A DNA stretch of 40,136 nt from Betaproteobacteria bacterium (lineage in GTDB: Bacteria > Pseudomonadota > Gammaproteobacteria > Burkholderiales > JAEUOS01), in NCBI GenBank assembly GCA_028292405.1, contig JAQGMJ010000044.1, forward strand, positions 1-40,136, given 5' to 3'. Below, piece after piece: positions 9,017-16,664 of this stretch. Below the pieces are notes generated by a model. It did no database searches and was not told where the DNA came from. It worked only from the letters and a program-made list of their open reading frames with translations. The position numbers and the translations under genes are program-made. The first letter of the stretch is position 1; every line of letters begins with the position of its first letter.

Positions 9017-10263
9017 TCGCGCTCGAAGCGGCCGGCTCCGGCTCCCTGCGGCTACCGGGCGCGAATGCATCCGCGGGCGCCGGCGTGGCGGGCGCGCCGC
9101 TGCGCGTATTGCTGGTGCATAACCGTTACCAGCAGGCGGGCGGGGAGGATGCGGTGGTGGCCGACGAAATGCGCATGCTGCAGAAAAACGGCGTGCATGT
9201 GGAACTCTACGAGCGGCACAACGGGCAGGTCGCGACGATCTCGCCGGCCCGGCTGGCCGCGGGCACTGTCTGGTCCACCCGCACCACCGCCGACCTGGAA
9301 GGCATCATCGGCCGCTTTCGGCCCGACCTGATCCACGCCCACAATACCTTTCCGCTGATCTCGCCCTCGCTGTACTACGGCGCTGCCTCGCACCACATTC
9401 CAGTGGTGCAGACCCTGCACAACTTCCGCCTGTTCTGCGCGCAGGCGATGTTCATGCGCGACGGTGCGGTGTGCGAAGACTGCCTCGGCAAGCTGCCCTG
9501 GCGCGGCGTACTGCGGCGCTGCTATCGCGGGTCGACGGCGCAATCCGCCGTGCTGGTGGCAATGCTGGGCGCGCACCGCTCGCTCGGCACCTACCGCCGG
9601 CGCGTCACCCGCTATATCGCGCTGAACCGCTTTTGCCGCGACAAGTTCATCGAGGCCGGCCTGCCGGCGGAGCGCGTGGTAGTCAAGCCGAATTTCGTCG
9701 ACCTGCCGGCGCCGGATGCCGCGGGCCCGCGCGGCGGCGCGTTGTTCGTTGGCCGCCTGTCGCCGGAAAAGGGAATCGGAGTGCTGGCTGATGCCGCGCG
9801 CCTGTTACCGGACGCCGATGTGGAAGTGATCGGCGACGGTCCCGAAGAGTCGCGCCTGCACGGCCTGCCCGGGGTGCGCCTGGCAGGGCGGCAGGCGCCG
9901 GCGCAGATCTACGAGCGCATGCGCGGCGCGGCCTGCCTGGTGCTGCCCTCGATCTGGTATGAAAACTTCCCGCGCGTGCTGGTGGAGGCATTTGCCTGCG
10001 GCCTGCCGGTGATCGCCAGCCGCCTCGGCGCGATGGCCGAATTGATTGAAGACGGCGTGAGCGGTCTGCTGTTTACCCCCGCAGACGCGCGCGATTTCGC
10101 CGACAAGCTGGCCTGGGCGCAGGCACACCCCGAGCAGATGCGGCGCATGGGCGAAGCGGCGCGCGAAGTCTATCTGCGCAATTACACGTCGCGGGCGAAT
10201 TTCGCGCAGTTGTCGGCGATTTATCGCGACGCGCTGACGCACAATTCGCCCAGCAAGGCCTGA
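9013..10263 (+). CDS. Family 4 glycosyltransferase (GT-B fold), second copy
   Basis: The 416-residue protein carries the N-terminal RVLLVHNRYQQAGGEDAVV and the linker ALNRFCRDKFIEAGLPAERV, then the donor domain GALFVGRLSPEKGIGVL and VLPSIWYENFPRVLVEAFA-CGLPVIAS, the EX7E motif of GT4. The group is usually annotated as mannosyl- or glycosyltransferase, but sugar specificity cannot be seen. I chose GTG 9013 because it overlaps the upstream stop as GTGA, like other junctions in this operon; the frame is open further upstream but that part lies inside the first GT4 gene and is out of character. The first 30 residues, rich in Ala and Gly, precede the conserved fold. Confidence 0.88.
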   Translation: MIALEAAGSGSLRLPGANASAGAGVAGAPLRVLLVHNRYQQAGGEDAVVADEMRMLQKNGVHVELYERHNGQVATISPARLAAGTVWSTRTTADLEGIIGRFRPDLIHAHNTFPLISPSLYYGAASHHIPVVQTLHNFRLFCAQAMFMRDGAVCEDCLGKLPWRGVLRRCYRGSTAQSAVLVAMLGAHRSLGTYRRRVTRYIALNRFCRDKFIEAGLPAERVVVKPNFVDLPAPDAAGPRGGALFVGRLSPEKGIGVLADAARLLPDADVEVIGDGPEESRLHGLPGVRLAGRQAPAQIYERMRGAACLVLPSIWYENFPRVLVEAFACGLPVIASRLGAMAELIEDGVSGLLFTPADARDFADKLAWAQAHPEQMRRMGEAAREVYLRNYTSRANFAQLSAIYRDALTHNSPSKA

Positions 10264-10304
10264 AAGGGGCGCGGCGCGCTTGTTTGTACGCCAGCGAACC
10301 GACG

Positions 10305-10328
10305 CGCGCGCCGGGCGCGGTTATTTTT
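10305..10328 (+). terminator. Hairpin plus T-run before the WecG/TagA gene, possible attenuator
   Basis: CGCGC (10305-10309) and GCGCG (10315-10319) can form a short stem that is followed by GTTATTTTT. It resembles a weak intrinsic terminator or attenuator between the second GT4 gene and the WecG/TagA gene, in the only intergenic gap of this operon longer than 30 bases. The stem is short and the T-run interrupted, so function is uncertain. Confidence 0.3.
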
Positions 10329-10333
10329 GTACC

Positions 10334-11119
10334 ATGACCAATGTCAGCCGAACCGCCGGGCAGCGTCGCGGTGTACGCGTGCTGGGCGCATTCATCGACG
10401 CGCTGAGCTGGGACGAAACGCTTGGCCTGATCCAAGGCTGGGCGCGGGCACGGGCGCATCGCTCGGTGTGCTGCTGCAACGCCCATTCGCTGATCACCAT
10501 GCGGCGCGAGCCCGAAGTGGATGCCGCCATCGGCGCGGCCGATCTGGCCGTGCCCGACGGCATGCCGGTGGCGTGGATGATGCGCAAGCTGGGCTTCACG
10601 CAGCAGGCGCGCCTTAACGGCCCCGACCTGATGTGGCGCTACTGCGAGGTGGCCGAGCGCGAGGGCACCTCGATCTTTCTCTACGGCAACCGCGAGCAGA
10701 CGCTGCGGGCGCTGCAGGCGCGGCTGGCGGCGGCGTTTCCGCGCCTGCGGGTGGCCGGGGCCATCGCCCCGCCGTTCCGCCGCCTGAGCGCGGAGGAGGA
10801 CGAGGCGGCGGTACGGCGGATCAACCGTTCAGGCGCCGGCGTGGTATTCGTCAGCCTGGGCTGCCCGAAGCAGGAAATGTGGATGGAGGCGCATCGCGAG
10901 CGCATCGAAGCCGTGCAGATCGGTGTCGGCGCCGCCTTCGACTATCACGCCGGCACGCTCAAGCGCGCGCCGCTGTGGATGCAGCGGCACGGCATGGAGT
11001 GGCTCTACCGCCTGTGCACCGAGCCGCGGCGCCTGTGGCGGCGCTACCTGTTCACCAACCTGATGTTCGTTCTCGGCGCCGGACAGCAGTTGCTCGGCGG
11101 CGCCCGGGTGCGCGGCTGA
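10334..11119 (+). CDS. WecG/TagA/CpsF family glycosyltransferase
   Basis: The 261-residue protein matches the GT26 family: CNAHSLITMRREPEVDAAI, LAVPDGMPVAW, the second-half strand VVFVSLGCPKQEMW, then IGVGAAFDYHAGTLKRAP and EWLYRLCTEPRRLWRRY. Family members add N-acetylmannosamine(uronate), glucose or related sugars to undecaprenyl-linked acceptors and work at the membrane surface through a basic C-terminal tail. ATG 10334 gives a normal family start; no Shine-Dalgarno is visible (GTTATTTTTGTACC precedes it), and a TTG at 10280 is an alternative. It sits after a 70-base gap that contains a hairpin, so it may have its own control. Confidence 0.9.
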   Translation: MTNVSRTAGQRRGVRVLGAFIDALSWDETLGLIQGWARARAHRSVCCCNAHSLITMRREPEVDAAIGAADLAVPDGMPVAWMMRKLGFTQQARLNGPDLMWRYCEVAEREGTSIFLYGNREQTLRALQARLAAAFPRLRVAGAIAPPFRRLSAEEDEAAVRRINRSGAGVVFVSLGCPKQEMWMEAHRERIEAVQIGVGAAFDYHAGTLKRAPLWMQRHGMEWLYRLCTEPRRLWRRYLFTNLMFVLGAGQQLLGGARVRG

Positions 11120-11128
11120 AGGCAGGCG

Positions 11129-12172
11129 ATGACACAAGCGCAAACGAAAGCGGCGGCGAAAACCCGCACCGTCCTGGTCACCGGCGGCACCGGCTACATC
11201 GGCGCGCACGCGGCGGTGGAGCTGCTGGCCGCCGGCTACGGCGTTTCGATCATCGATAACCTGAGCAATTCGCGGATCGAAGCGATCGACCATATCGAGC
11301 GCATCTGCGGCATCCGCCCGGCCTTCGCCGAGATTGACATTCGCGACGGCGCCGCACTGCGCGCGCTGTTCGCGCGCCAGCAGATCGACGCGGTAATGCA
11401 TTTCGCCGGCTTGAAAGCGGTCGGCGAGTCGGTGGCCGACCCGCTGCGCTACTACGACAACAATGTCCACGGCAGCCTGACTCTCCTCGACGCCATGCGC
11501 GAGGCGCGGGTCAAGTGTCTGGTGTTTTCCTCTTCCGCCACCGTCTACGGCGATCCCTCGCGGGTGCCGATAGAGGAGGACGCGCCGCTGCGCGTTACCA
11601 ACCCCTACGGCCGCTCCAAGCTGATGATCGAGGACATGCTGCGCGACCTGGCGCAGTCGGACCCACAATGGCGCATCGCCCTGTTGCGCTACTTCAACCC
11701 GGTGGGGGCACATTCCTCCGGCCTGCTAGGCGAGGATCCACGCGGCGTGCCGAACAACCTGATGCCATATGCGCTGAAGGTTGCCGCCGGCCTCTATCCG
11801 CGCCTCGAGGTATTCGGCGACGACTACGCGACGCCCGATGGCACCGGCGTGCGCGACTACGTGCATGTGGTCGACCTGGCGCTGGGCCATCTCGCCGCCT
11901 TGCGCGCGCTTGAATCACAGGAGGGCGTGCTGACGGTCAACCTCGGCACCGGCACCGGCTCCAGCGTGATGGAACTGATCCGGACGCTGGCCGAAGTCAG
12001 TGGCCGGCCGGTGCCCTACCGGGTGGTCGGCCGCCGCCCCGGCGACGTCGCACAATGTTATGCCGACGCGCGCCGTGCCCGCGAATTGCTCGGCTGGAAA
12101 TCACAGCGCGACCTGCGCCAGATGTGCGCCGACAGCTGGAACTGGCGCAAGAACCACGTGGAAGCGCCCTAG
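11129..12172 (+). CDS. galE: UDP-glucose 4-epimerase
   Basis: The 347-residue SDR enzyme interconverts UDP-glucose and UDP-galactose (or the N-acetyl forms). The NAD motif VTGGTGYIGAHAAVELL is at the N-terminus, DNLSNS follows the second strand, and the active site has FSSSATVYG and NPYGRSKLMIED with Tyr-x3-Lys. The C-terminal VRDYVHVVDLALGHLAAL is typical of GalE. Length is slightly above the family norm because of a 15-residue N-terminal extension (TQAQTKAAAKTR). It starts nine bases after the WecG/TagA gene and closes the operon, providing the galactose donor for the polysaccharide. Confidence 0.95.
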   Translation: MTQAQTKAAAKTRTVLVTGGTGYIGAHAAVELLAAGYGVSIIDNLSNSRIEAIDHIERICGIRPAFAEIDIRDGAALRALFARQQIDAVMHFAGLKAVGESVADPLRYYDNNVHGSLTLLDAMREARVKCLVFSSSATVYGDPSRVPIEEDAPLRVTNPYGRSKLMIEDMLRDLAQSDPQWRIALLRYFNPVGAHSSGLLGEDPRGVPNNLMPYALKVAAGLYPRLEVFGDDYATPDGTGVRDYVHVVDLALGHLAALRALESQEGVLTVNLGTGTGSSVMELIRTLAEVSGRPVPYRVVGRRPGDVAQCYADARRARELLGWKSQRDLRQMCADSWNWRKNHVEAP

Positions 12173-12238
12173 GCGCCTCCGGCGGCGCGCGGGGACGCCC
12201 GAGGGTGGGACGGATTCAAGCCGGCCGACGTCGAGCCT

Positions 12239-12694
12239 CTATTGCAGGCTGGCGCGCCGGCAAGCAACAAACAGCATCAACCCCAGCGCGGTCATCGGCA
12301 GGATCAAGCCCGAGGCGGGAGCCTCATGCCGCTCGCCGGCCATGCTTCCGCGCGGAACGAACGCATCTTCGCCCGCGGCTACGCCAAGGCTGCTTGATGC
12401 CTCGCCTTCCTGCATGGTCATATTCATCTGGCTGGAACCGCCCACGCCATCGATCAGCCCGCCGGACATGCCGGCCACCACGGTCGCCGGCACGTCGTTT
12501 CGTGACTCCGCTTCCGCAAACTGGTGATAAAAATCCGGCGAGCCGATCGGGTAGCGCTGATGATCAGCGACCCAATGGGCATAGCGTGAAGCGGAAGGCG
12601 CGGCATGCGTGCGCGCCGCGGCCTCGCCCGCATATAGGCCCGTCAACAAGATCAGGCCCGCCAGCAGCATGCGGGGACGTCGGGATATGTTCAT
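12239..12694 (-). CDS. Small secreted protein with C-terminal membrane segment and basic tail, unknown function
   Basis: The 151-residue protein is not recognised. Its N-terminus is a signal peptide: basic MNISRRPR, a hydrophobic core MLLAGLILLTGLYAG, and a likely AAA cleavage region. The mature part is polar (FYHQFAEAESRND, MNMTMQEGEASSS), and the C-terminus is a hydrophobic stretch LILPMTALGLMLFVA followed by CRRASLQ. That signal, spacer, membrane helix and Arg tail order is also found in PEP-CTERM and similar sorted proteins, but no PEP or Gly-Gly motif is present. I chose ATG 12694 because AAAGGAA is correctly spaced upstream; an ATG six bases earlier is too close. It is convergent with galE, and its upstream region contains the 54-bp duplication. 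Confidence 0.65.
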   Translation of the reverse strand: MNISRRPRMLLAGLILLTGLYAGEAAARTHAAPSASRYAHWVADHQRYPIGSPDFYHQFAEAESRNDVPATVVAGMSGGLIDGVGGSSQMNMTMQEGEASSSLGVAAGEDAFVPRGSMAGERHEAPASGLILPMTALGLMLFVACRRASLQ

Positions 12695-12732
12695 GTCCAT
12701 TTCCTTTCGGATTCGGCGCGCACAAGCCAGCG

Positions 12733-12840
12733 GCTTGTCATCGTGTTGCAATAATCTAAGCAATCGAAGCCGCGGCATCGGTACGAGCTTGTCATCGTGT
12801 TGCAATAATTTAAGCAATCGAAGCCGCGGCATCGGTACGA
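12733..12840. repeat. 54-bp tandem duplication, two copies with one mismatch
   Basis: Copy 1 is 12733-12786 and copy 2 is 12787-12840. They differ at a single base (12756 C versus 12810 T). Each copy carries TTGC-N10-GCAA (12746-12763 and 12800-12817) around an AT-rich centre. The block lies 39-146 bases upstream of the secreted-protein start at 12694, where promoter and operator sites are expected. There are no spacer sequences, so it is not a CRISPR array. Confidence 0.95.
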
Positions 12841-12855
12841 TAAAGCACGTTGCGC

Positions 12856-12871
12856 CGCAAAAATATTTGCG
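12856..12871. promoter_or_regulatory. Dyad CGCAAA-N4-TTTGCG
   Basis: Six-base arms, perfectly complementary, surround AATA. It lies just beyond the 54-bp duplication, about 165 bases upstream of the secreted-protein gene, and could be an operator. Confidence 0.4.
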
Positions 12872-12997
12872 TCGCCTGCGAGCGAAAAACAGATTGATGC
12901 ACCGCAGCGGAGCAGCGGCTGTAAGCATTACAGGGCAGCCACGATCCAAGCCAGCCTAATGTGTTGCCGATGTTGCCCCTTGGCGACGCTGAACTGG

Positions 12998-13022
12998 AAT
13001 ATCTAGTCGCTACGCAGATATT
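12998..13022. promoter_or_regulatory. Dyad AATATCT-N11-AGATATT
   Basis: Seven-base arms at 12998-13004 and 13016-13022 are perfectly complementary. The spacing of about one and a half turns would suit a dimeric regulator or a small RNA hairpin. Confidence 0.4.
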
Positions 13023-13194
13023 TATTACACCGTAATGACAATGAATGACGATCATCCGGGCATGTGAAGAGCCCGGCGGCCCCGTATTACGCGGCGCAGG
13101 GAGGCCAGTCGGGAACGATGTTCCTGCATTGTCCCGCGACGGCGCACGGCGGGGATGTCGCCAAAAAAGTCATGCGCGTCGAGGGCACAAGTTA

Positions 13195-13210
13195 TGCGTA
13201 TTGATACGCA
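13195..13210. promoter_or_regulatory. 16-bp palindrome TGCGTAT-TG-ATACGCA
   Basis: Seven-base arms surround a TG centre, about 190 bases upstream of the Crp/Fnr gene. The form is that of a dimeric DNA-binding protein site. It does not match the FNR consensus TTGAT-N4-ATCAA. Confidence 0.45.
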
Positions 13211-13226
13211 AACGAGCGCTTGATGG

Positions 13227-13254
13227 TGATGATTATTTATCGGAACAATCATCA
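13227..13254. promoter_or_regulatory. Dyad TGATGATT-N12-AATCATCA
   Basis: Eight-base perfect arms at 13227-13234 and 13247-13254 enclose a 12-base AT-rich loop. It could be an operator or a leader hairpin ahead of the Crp/Fnr gene. Confidence 0.4.
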
Positions 13255-13289
13255 ACACGCATAGTCGAATTTGCAGCGGGTGAAAAAAT

Positions 13290-13315
13290 GGTTGCAACGA
13301 TTTTAACGGTTGCAA
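13290..13315. promoter_or_regulatory. Direct repeat of GGTTGCAA with 18-base period
   Basis: GGTTGCAA occurs at 13290-13297 and 13308-13315, about 90-110 bases before the Crp/Fnr start. TTGCAA also occurs in both copies of the 54-bp duplication (12746 and 12800), hinting that one regulator may bind both promoters. Confidence 0.35.
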
Positions 13316-13402
13316 TGGATGTCCGGAACACAGGAGCCTTTGCTTTTTATTCCCGCCCGCTCGATTTTGATTCACGCAGTTCCAAGAAACCGGAGGTCAA
13401 TA

Positions 13403-14227
13403 ATGCTGGACCCGCACAATCCGAAAATGAACCATCTGCTTGCTTTGCTCCCGCAGGCGGAATATGAAAGCCTGCTGCCTCACCTGGAATTGGTATCGAT
13501 GCAGCAAGGCGGCATCATCAGCAATTGCGGCGAGGGCTGCCGCTATGTTTATTTTCCGGTCTCGTGCATTGTCTCCATGTTGTACACCACCAAGGAGGGG
13601 GCTTCCGCGGAAATCGCCACGGTGGGCAATGAAGGCATGGTCGGCATCGCGCAGGTGCTCGGCGGCGGCACCACCAACACGCTGGCCACGGTGAATCATG
13701 CGGGGCAGGCCTATCGCCTGAAGGTGGCGATCCTGCAGCAGGAACAGGAACGCAGCCCGGCACTGCAGAACGTCCTGCTGCACTACGCGCAGGCGTTGCT
13801 GACGCAGATCGCGCAGATCGCCGTGTGCAACCGCCATCATTCGATCGCGCAACAGATCTGCAACTGGCTGCTGCTGCGCCTGGACCGGCTGCCGTCGAAC
13901 TTGGTGCGCACCACCCATGGCCTGATCGCGGTGATGCTGGGCGTGCGCCGCGAGGGCGTGACTTCCGCCCTGGGCCAGTTGCAGACCGACGGCCTGATCC
14001 GCTGCCGCCGCGGGCTGATCACCATTCTGGACCGCAATGAACTGGAGATGCGTTCCTGCGAGTGCTACGAAGTGGTGAAGGGCGAATTCAGCCGCTTGCT
14101 GCGCGGCAATCCGGTGACGCAGCAAGCGGGGGACGAGGCGGGCGAGCTCGGCCGTCCGCTGGTGATCAACCGCTTTGCGCGGCCAGTGCGGGAGTCGACG
14201 CCGATGCGCACGCCGGTGATTGCCTGA
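13403..14227 (+). CDS. Orphan Crp/Fnr family transcriptional regulator
   Basis: The 274-residue protein has an N-terminal cyclic-nucleotide-binding beta-barrel (YFPVSCIVSMLYTTKEGASA, then IATVGNEGMVGIAQVLGG), a long dimerisation helix around residues 110-150 and a C-terminal winged helix-turn-helix (VMLGVRREGVTSALGQLQ, GLIRCRRGLITI). It lacks the FNR N-terminal cysteine cluster, and the cAMP-contact RS pair of CRP is not evident, so the ligand is unknown. ATG 13403 is chosen because GGAGG sits six bases upstream at 13392-13396; upstream in-frame codons lack such a site. The C-terminus extends about 40 residues past the usual end with a polar, low-complexity tail. It is monocistronic, with its own terminator, next to the polysaccharide locus. 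Confidence 0.85.
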   Translation: MLDPHNPKMNHLLALLPQAEYESLLPHLELVSMQQGGIISNCGEGCRYVYFPVSCIVSMLYTTKEGASAEIATVGNEGMVGIAQVLGGGTTNTLATVNHAGQAYRLKVAILQQEQERSPALQNVLLHYAQALLTQIAQIAVCNRHHSIAQQICNWLLLRLDRLPSNLVRTTHGLIAVMLGVRREGVTSALGQLQTDGLIRCRRGLITILDRNELEMRSCECYEVVKGEFSRLLRGNPVTQQAGDEAGELGRPLVINRFARPVRESTPMRTPVIA

Positions 14228-14253
14228 AACAGCGTCGTCGTTGTTCGGGCCTG

Positions 14254-14292
14254 GAAAACTGCCGGCGCCCCTTGCGGGACGGCGGCGTTTTT
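14254..14292 (+). terminator. Intrinsic terminator after the Crp/Fnr gene
   Basis: AAAAC-T-GCCG pairs with CGGC-GTTTT through a GC stem (with CCCC/GGG inside and a TTGC loop) and is followed by a T-run at 14288-14292. The A-run at the 5' base could also let it terminate transcription from the opposite strand at the end of pgm. Confidence 0.7.
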
Positions 14293-14315
14293 GAGGGCCG
14301 TATTGTCTATCCGGC

Positions 14316-15974
14316 TTACGCCGCAGTGACCGCGGCGGTGACGATGGCCTGTGCCTCTTCCAGTATCTGCTTGAGGTGTTCGCGGCTGCGATAACTCTCG
14401 GCGTAGATCTTGTAGATGTCTTCGGTGCCGGAAGGGCGGGCGGCGAACCAGCCGTTTTCCGCCGTGACCTTGAGTCCGCCGATGGCGGCGTCGTTGCCCG
14501 GGGCGCGCGTCAGCACCGCCTGGATTTTTTCTCCTGCCAGCGTCGGCGTCTGCACCTGCTGCGGCGAGAGTTTTTCAAGCGCGGCCTTCTGGCTGCGGTT
14601 GGCCGGCGCCTCGACGCGCTCGAACAGCGGATCGCCGAATTCGTTGGCCAGCTTGCGATACAGGGCGCCGGGGTCCATGCCGCTGCGCGCGGCGATTTCC
14701 GCCGACAGCAGGCAGGCGGTGATGCCGTCCTTGTCGGTGGTCCAGACGCTGCCGTCCATGCGCGCGAAGGAGGCGCCGGCGCTTTCCTCGCAGCCGAAGG
14801 CCAGCGAGCCGTCTTCCAGGCCCGCGGCGAAATACTTGAAGCCCACCGGCACTTCATACAGGCGCCGGCCGAGCTTGGCGGCGATGCGGTCGATGATCTG
14901 GCTGCTCACCACCGTCTTGCCGACGGCCGCGCTCGCCGGCCATTGCGGCCGGTTCTGGAACAGGTAGGAGACTGCCGCGGCCAGGTAGTGATTGGTCGGC
15001 AGCAGGCCTTCCGCCCTGGTGACGATGCCGTGGCGGTCGTGATCGGTGTCGCAGGCGAAGCAGATGTCGAAATGCTCCTTCATGCCGATCAGCCCCTGCA
15101 TCGCGTATGAAGAGGAGGGGTCCATGCGGATCTGCCCGTCCCAGTCCGCGGTCATAAAGCGGAACGTCGGGTCCACCGCCGGGTTCACCACCCTCAGGTC
15201 GAGGCCGTATTGCTCGGCGATGCGCGCCCAGTAGTGCACCCCGGCGCCGCCCAGCGGGTCCACGCCCAGCTTCAGGCCGCTGCCGCGGATCGCCGGCATG
15301 TCGAGCACCTGGCCGAGCTCGCCGACATAGGCGCCGAGGTAGTCGTGCCGGTGCGTGGTGGAGGCCGCCAGCGCGCGCGCCAGCGGCACCCGCTTGACGC
15401 CGGCCAGGCCGGCTTCGAGCAGCTCGTTGGCCTTGTCCTGAATCCAGCGGGTGACGGCGGTATCGGCCGGGCCGCCGTTGGTCGGGTTGTATTTGAAGCC
15501 GCCGTCCTTCGGCGGGTTGTGCGAGGGCGTGACGACGATGCCATCGGCCAGGCCGCCGCTTTGCCCACCCCGGCGGCCGCGGTTATGGCCGAGGATGGCG
15601 TGCGAGATCACCGGCGTGGGCGTGTATTCGTCGCCTTCCGCGATCATCACCTCGACGCCGTTGGCCGCCAGCACTTCCAGCGCCGTGGCGCCAGCAGGGG
15701 TCGACAGCGCGTGGGTATCGATTCCCAGATAGAGCGGCCCGTTGATGCCTTGCTGCTGGCGATACAGGCAGATCGCCTGGGTGACGGCCAGGATGTGGTT
15801 TTCGTTGAAGGAGTTACCGAGGGCGCTGCCGCGATGCCCGGAGGTGCCGAACGACACACGCTGGTCCACCACCGAAGGGTCCGGCTTGCCGGTGTAATAA
15901 GCGGTGAGCAGCTTCGGCACATCGACCAGAATGTCTGGTGCAGCGGGTTTTCCGGCGCTCGGATGTATTTCCAT
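14316..15974 (-). CDS. pgm: Phosphoglucomutase, alpha-D-glucose-specific
   Basis: The 552-residue cytoplasmic enzyme interconverts glucose-6-phosphate and glucose-1-phosphate. All four signature regions are present: [11 protein letters not shown] near the N-terminus, the phosphoserine loop [17 protein letters not shown], the metal site CDTDHDRHG, the sugar loop [10 protein letters not shown], and the C-terminal phosphate site [16 protein letters not shown]. Length matches the long Pgm family of about 545. ATG 15974 has AGGA about nine bases upstream. The product links central metabolism to UDP-glucose, the substrate of GalE, so it supports the nearby polysaccharide locus even though it is transcribed separately. 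Confidence 0.95.
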   Translation of the reverse strand: MEIHPSAGKPAAPDILVDVPKLLTAYYTGKPDPSVVDQRVSFGTSGHRGSALGNSFNENHILAVTQAICLYRQQQGINGPLYLGIDTHALSTPAGATALEVLAANGVEVMIAEGDEYTPTPVISHAILGHNRGRRGGQSGGLADGIVVTPSHNPPKDGGFKYNPTNGGPADTAVTRWIQDKANELLEAGLAGVKRVPLARALAASTTHRHDYLGAYVGELGQVLDMPAIRGSGLKLGVDPLGGAGVHYWARIAEQYGLDLRVVNPAVDPTFRFMTADWDGQIRMDPSSSYAMQGLIGMKEHFDICFACDTDHDRHGIVTRAEGLLPTNHYLAAAVSYLFQNRPQWPASAAVGKTVVSSQIIDRIAAKLGRRLYEVPVGFKYFAAGLEDGSLAFGCEESAGASFARMDGSVWTTDKDGITACLLSAEIAARSGMDPGALYRKLANEFGDPLFERVEAPANRSQKAALEKLSPQQVQTPTLAGEKIQAVLTRAPGNDAAIGGLKVTAENGWFAARPSGTEDIYKIYAESYRSREHLKQILEEAQAIVTAAVTAA

Positions 15975-16000
15975 GGTGCATCTTCCTGTTGGCTGGCAGA

Positions 16001-16010
16001 CTGACGTCAG
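16001..16010. promoter_or_regulatory. 10-bp palindrome CTGACGTCAG upstream of pgm
   Basis: A perfect palindrome lies 27 bases upstream of the pgm start codon, inside its likely promoter or leader. It may be an operator half-set, but a palindrome of this length can occur by chance. Confidence 0.3.
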
Positions 16011-16052
16011 GCAATGGCTGGACTTTGACCAAATTGTAGGCGAGCCCTTCCA

Positions 16053-16078
16053 CCGGCCGATGACAAGTCATCTGCCGG
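16053..16078. promoter_or_regulatory. 26-bp near-perfect dyad between hfq and pgm
   Basis: CCGGC-C-GATGAC, AA, GTCATC-T-GCCGG forms 12-position arms with one mismatch. There is no T-run on either side. It lies 54 bases after the Hfq stop and about 80 bases before pgm, so it could be an operator for pgm or a structured 3' end of the hfq transcript. Confidence 0.6.
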
Positions 16079-16131
16079 CGGTAAAGCGGATGAATAGGGT
16101 GGCCCGCCGCGGCAGCGAACCGCCGGCCCAC

Positions 16132-16416
16132 TTACTTTACACCGGCCGCCACGCGCGCGCGCGGCACCTGATCCGCGCTGCGGGGTTGCCGCGCACGCTC
16201 CTCGGCGGCTGCGCCTTCCTGCGGAATCACGGTGGAGATGGCGTGCTTGAACACCAACTGGGTGCCGGAATTCTCCAGCATCACCACATAGGTGTCGAAG
16301 GACTGGATGCGGCCTACCAGCTTGATGCCGTTAACCAGGAAAATCGCGACGCGGGCGTTTTTGTCACGCAAAGAGGCAAGGTACTCGTCTTGCAGGGGGG
16401 AACGGCTTTCGGACAT
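16132..16416 (-). CDS. hfq: Hfq-like RNA chaperone, probable secondary copy
   Basis: The 94-residue protein has the Sm1 motif ([20 protein letters not shown]) and Sm2 region ending in [10 protein letters not shown], where classical Hfq has YKHAISTVVP. The N-terminal [11 protein letters not shown] segment corresponds to the Hfq alpha-helix. Hfq hexamers pair small RNAs with mRNAs. It is not beside hflX or miaA, which flank the main hfq in proteobacteria, and several residues depart from the consensus, for example [15 protein letters not shown] instead of the usual KNTVSQMVY. A second chromosomal copy is likely but the rest of the genome is not visible. ATG 16416 has AGGAGACACAACAA upstream. 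The C-terminal tail (about residues 66-94) is basic and Ala/Arg-rich. Confidence 0.9.
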   Translation of the reverse strand: MSESRSPLQDEYLASLRDKNARVAIFLVNGIKLVGRIQSFDTYVVMLENSGTQLVFKHAISTVIPQEGAAAEERARQPRSADQVPRARVAAGVK

Positions 16417-16664
16417 TTGTTGTGTCTCCTTATTGGGCTGGCATGACCTTGGAGCAGTCAATCGACAGCAAGTTCTGGACAATCTGTCTTCGGAGCGTGA
16501 TTTCCTCGCCGTTTTTCTACTCTACGCCGCCAAAGGCCAAAAGTGCCAGCGACTTTGCAAATTCCTGACGCAACGCCAGGGCAGTCTTTACCGAAGCACG
16601 TGGTATCCGGAAAAATTTACCTGCCGGTGAGGGGCGCATATGTCGGCGCAACGGGCGAAGCTGA

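Larger units (their letters stand above)
12841..13402. other. Long intergenic region rich in dyads between divergent genes
   Basis: No convincing gene is seen in these 562 bases. The region is visibly richer in A and T than its surroundings. It holds at least five dyads or repeated elements, listed separately, and separates the secreted-protein gene on the - strand from the Crp/Fnr gene on the + strand. It is best read as a compound control region, and it could also hide a small RNA. Confidence 0.6.

Noticed and set aside
12239..12694. Classical PEP-CTERM protein
   Set aside because: The tail layout is similar, but there is no PEP motif and no exosortase gene in the window.
12733..12840. CRISPR array
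   Set aside because: The two 54-bp units are directly adjacent with no spacers, and no cas genes are in the window.
12609..12959. A 116-codon + strand ORF through the duplicated region
   Set aside because: Its repeated peptide is a by-product of the 54-bp repeat, whose length is a multiple of three; it has no start signal or homology.
13045..13467. A 140-codon ORF before the Crp/Fnr gene
   Set aside because: It lacks a ribosome site, has unnatural composition and overlaps the well-supported Crp/Fnr start.
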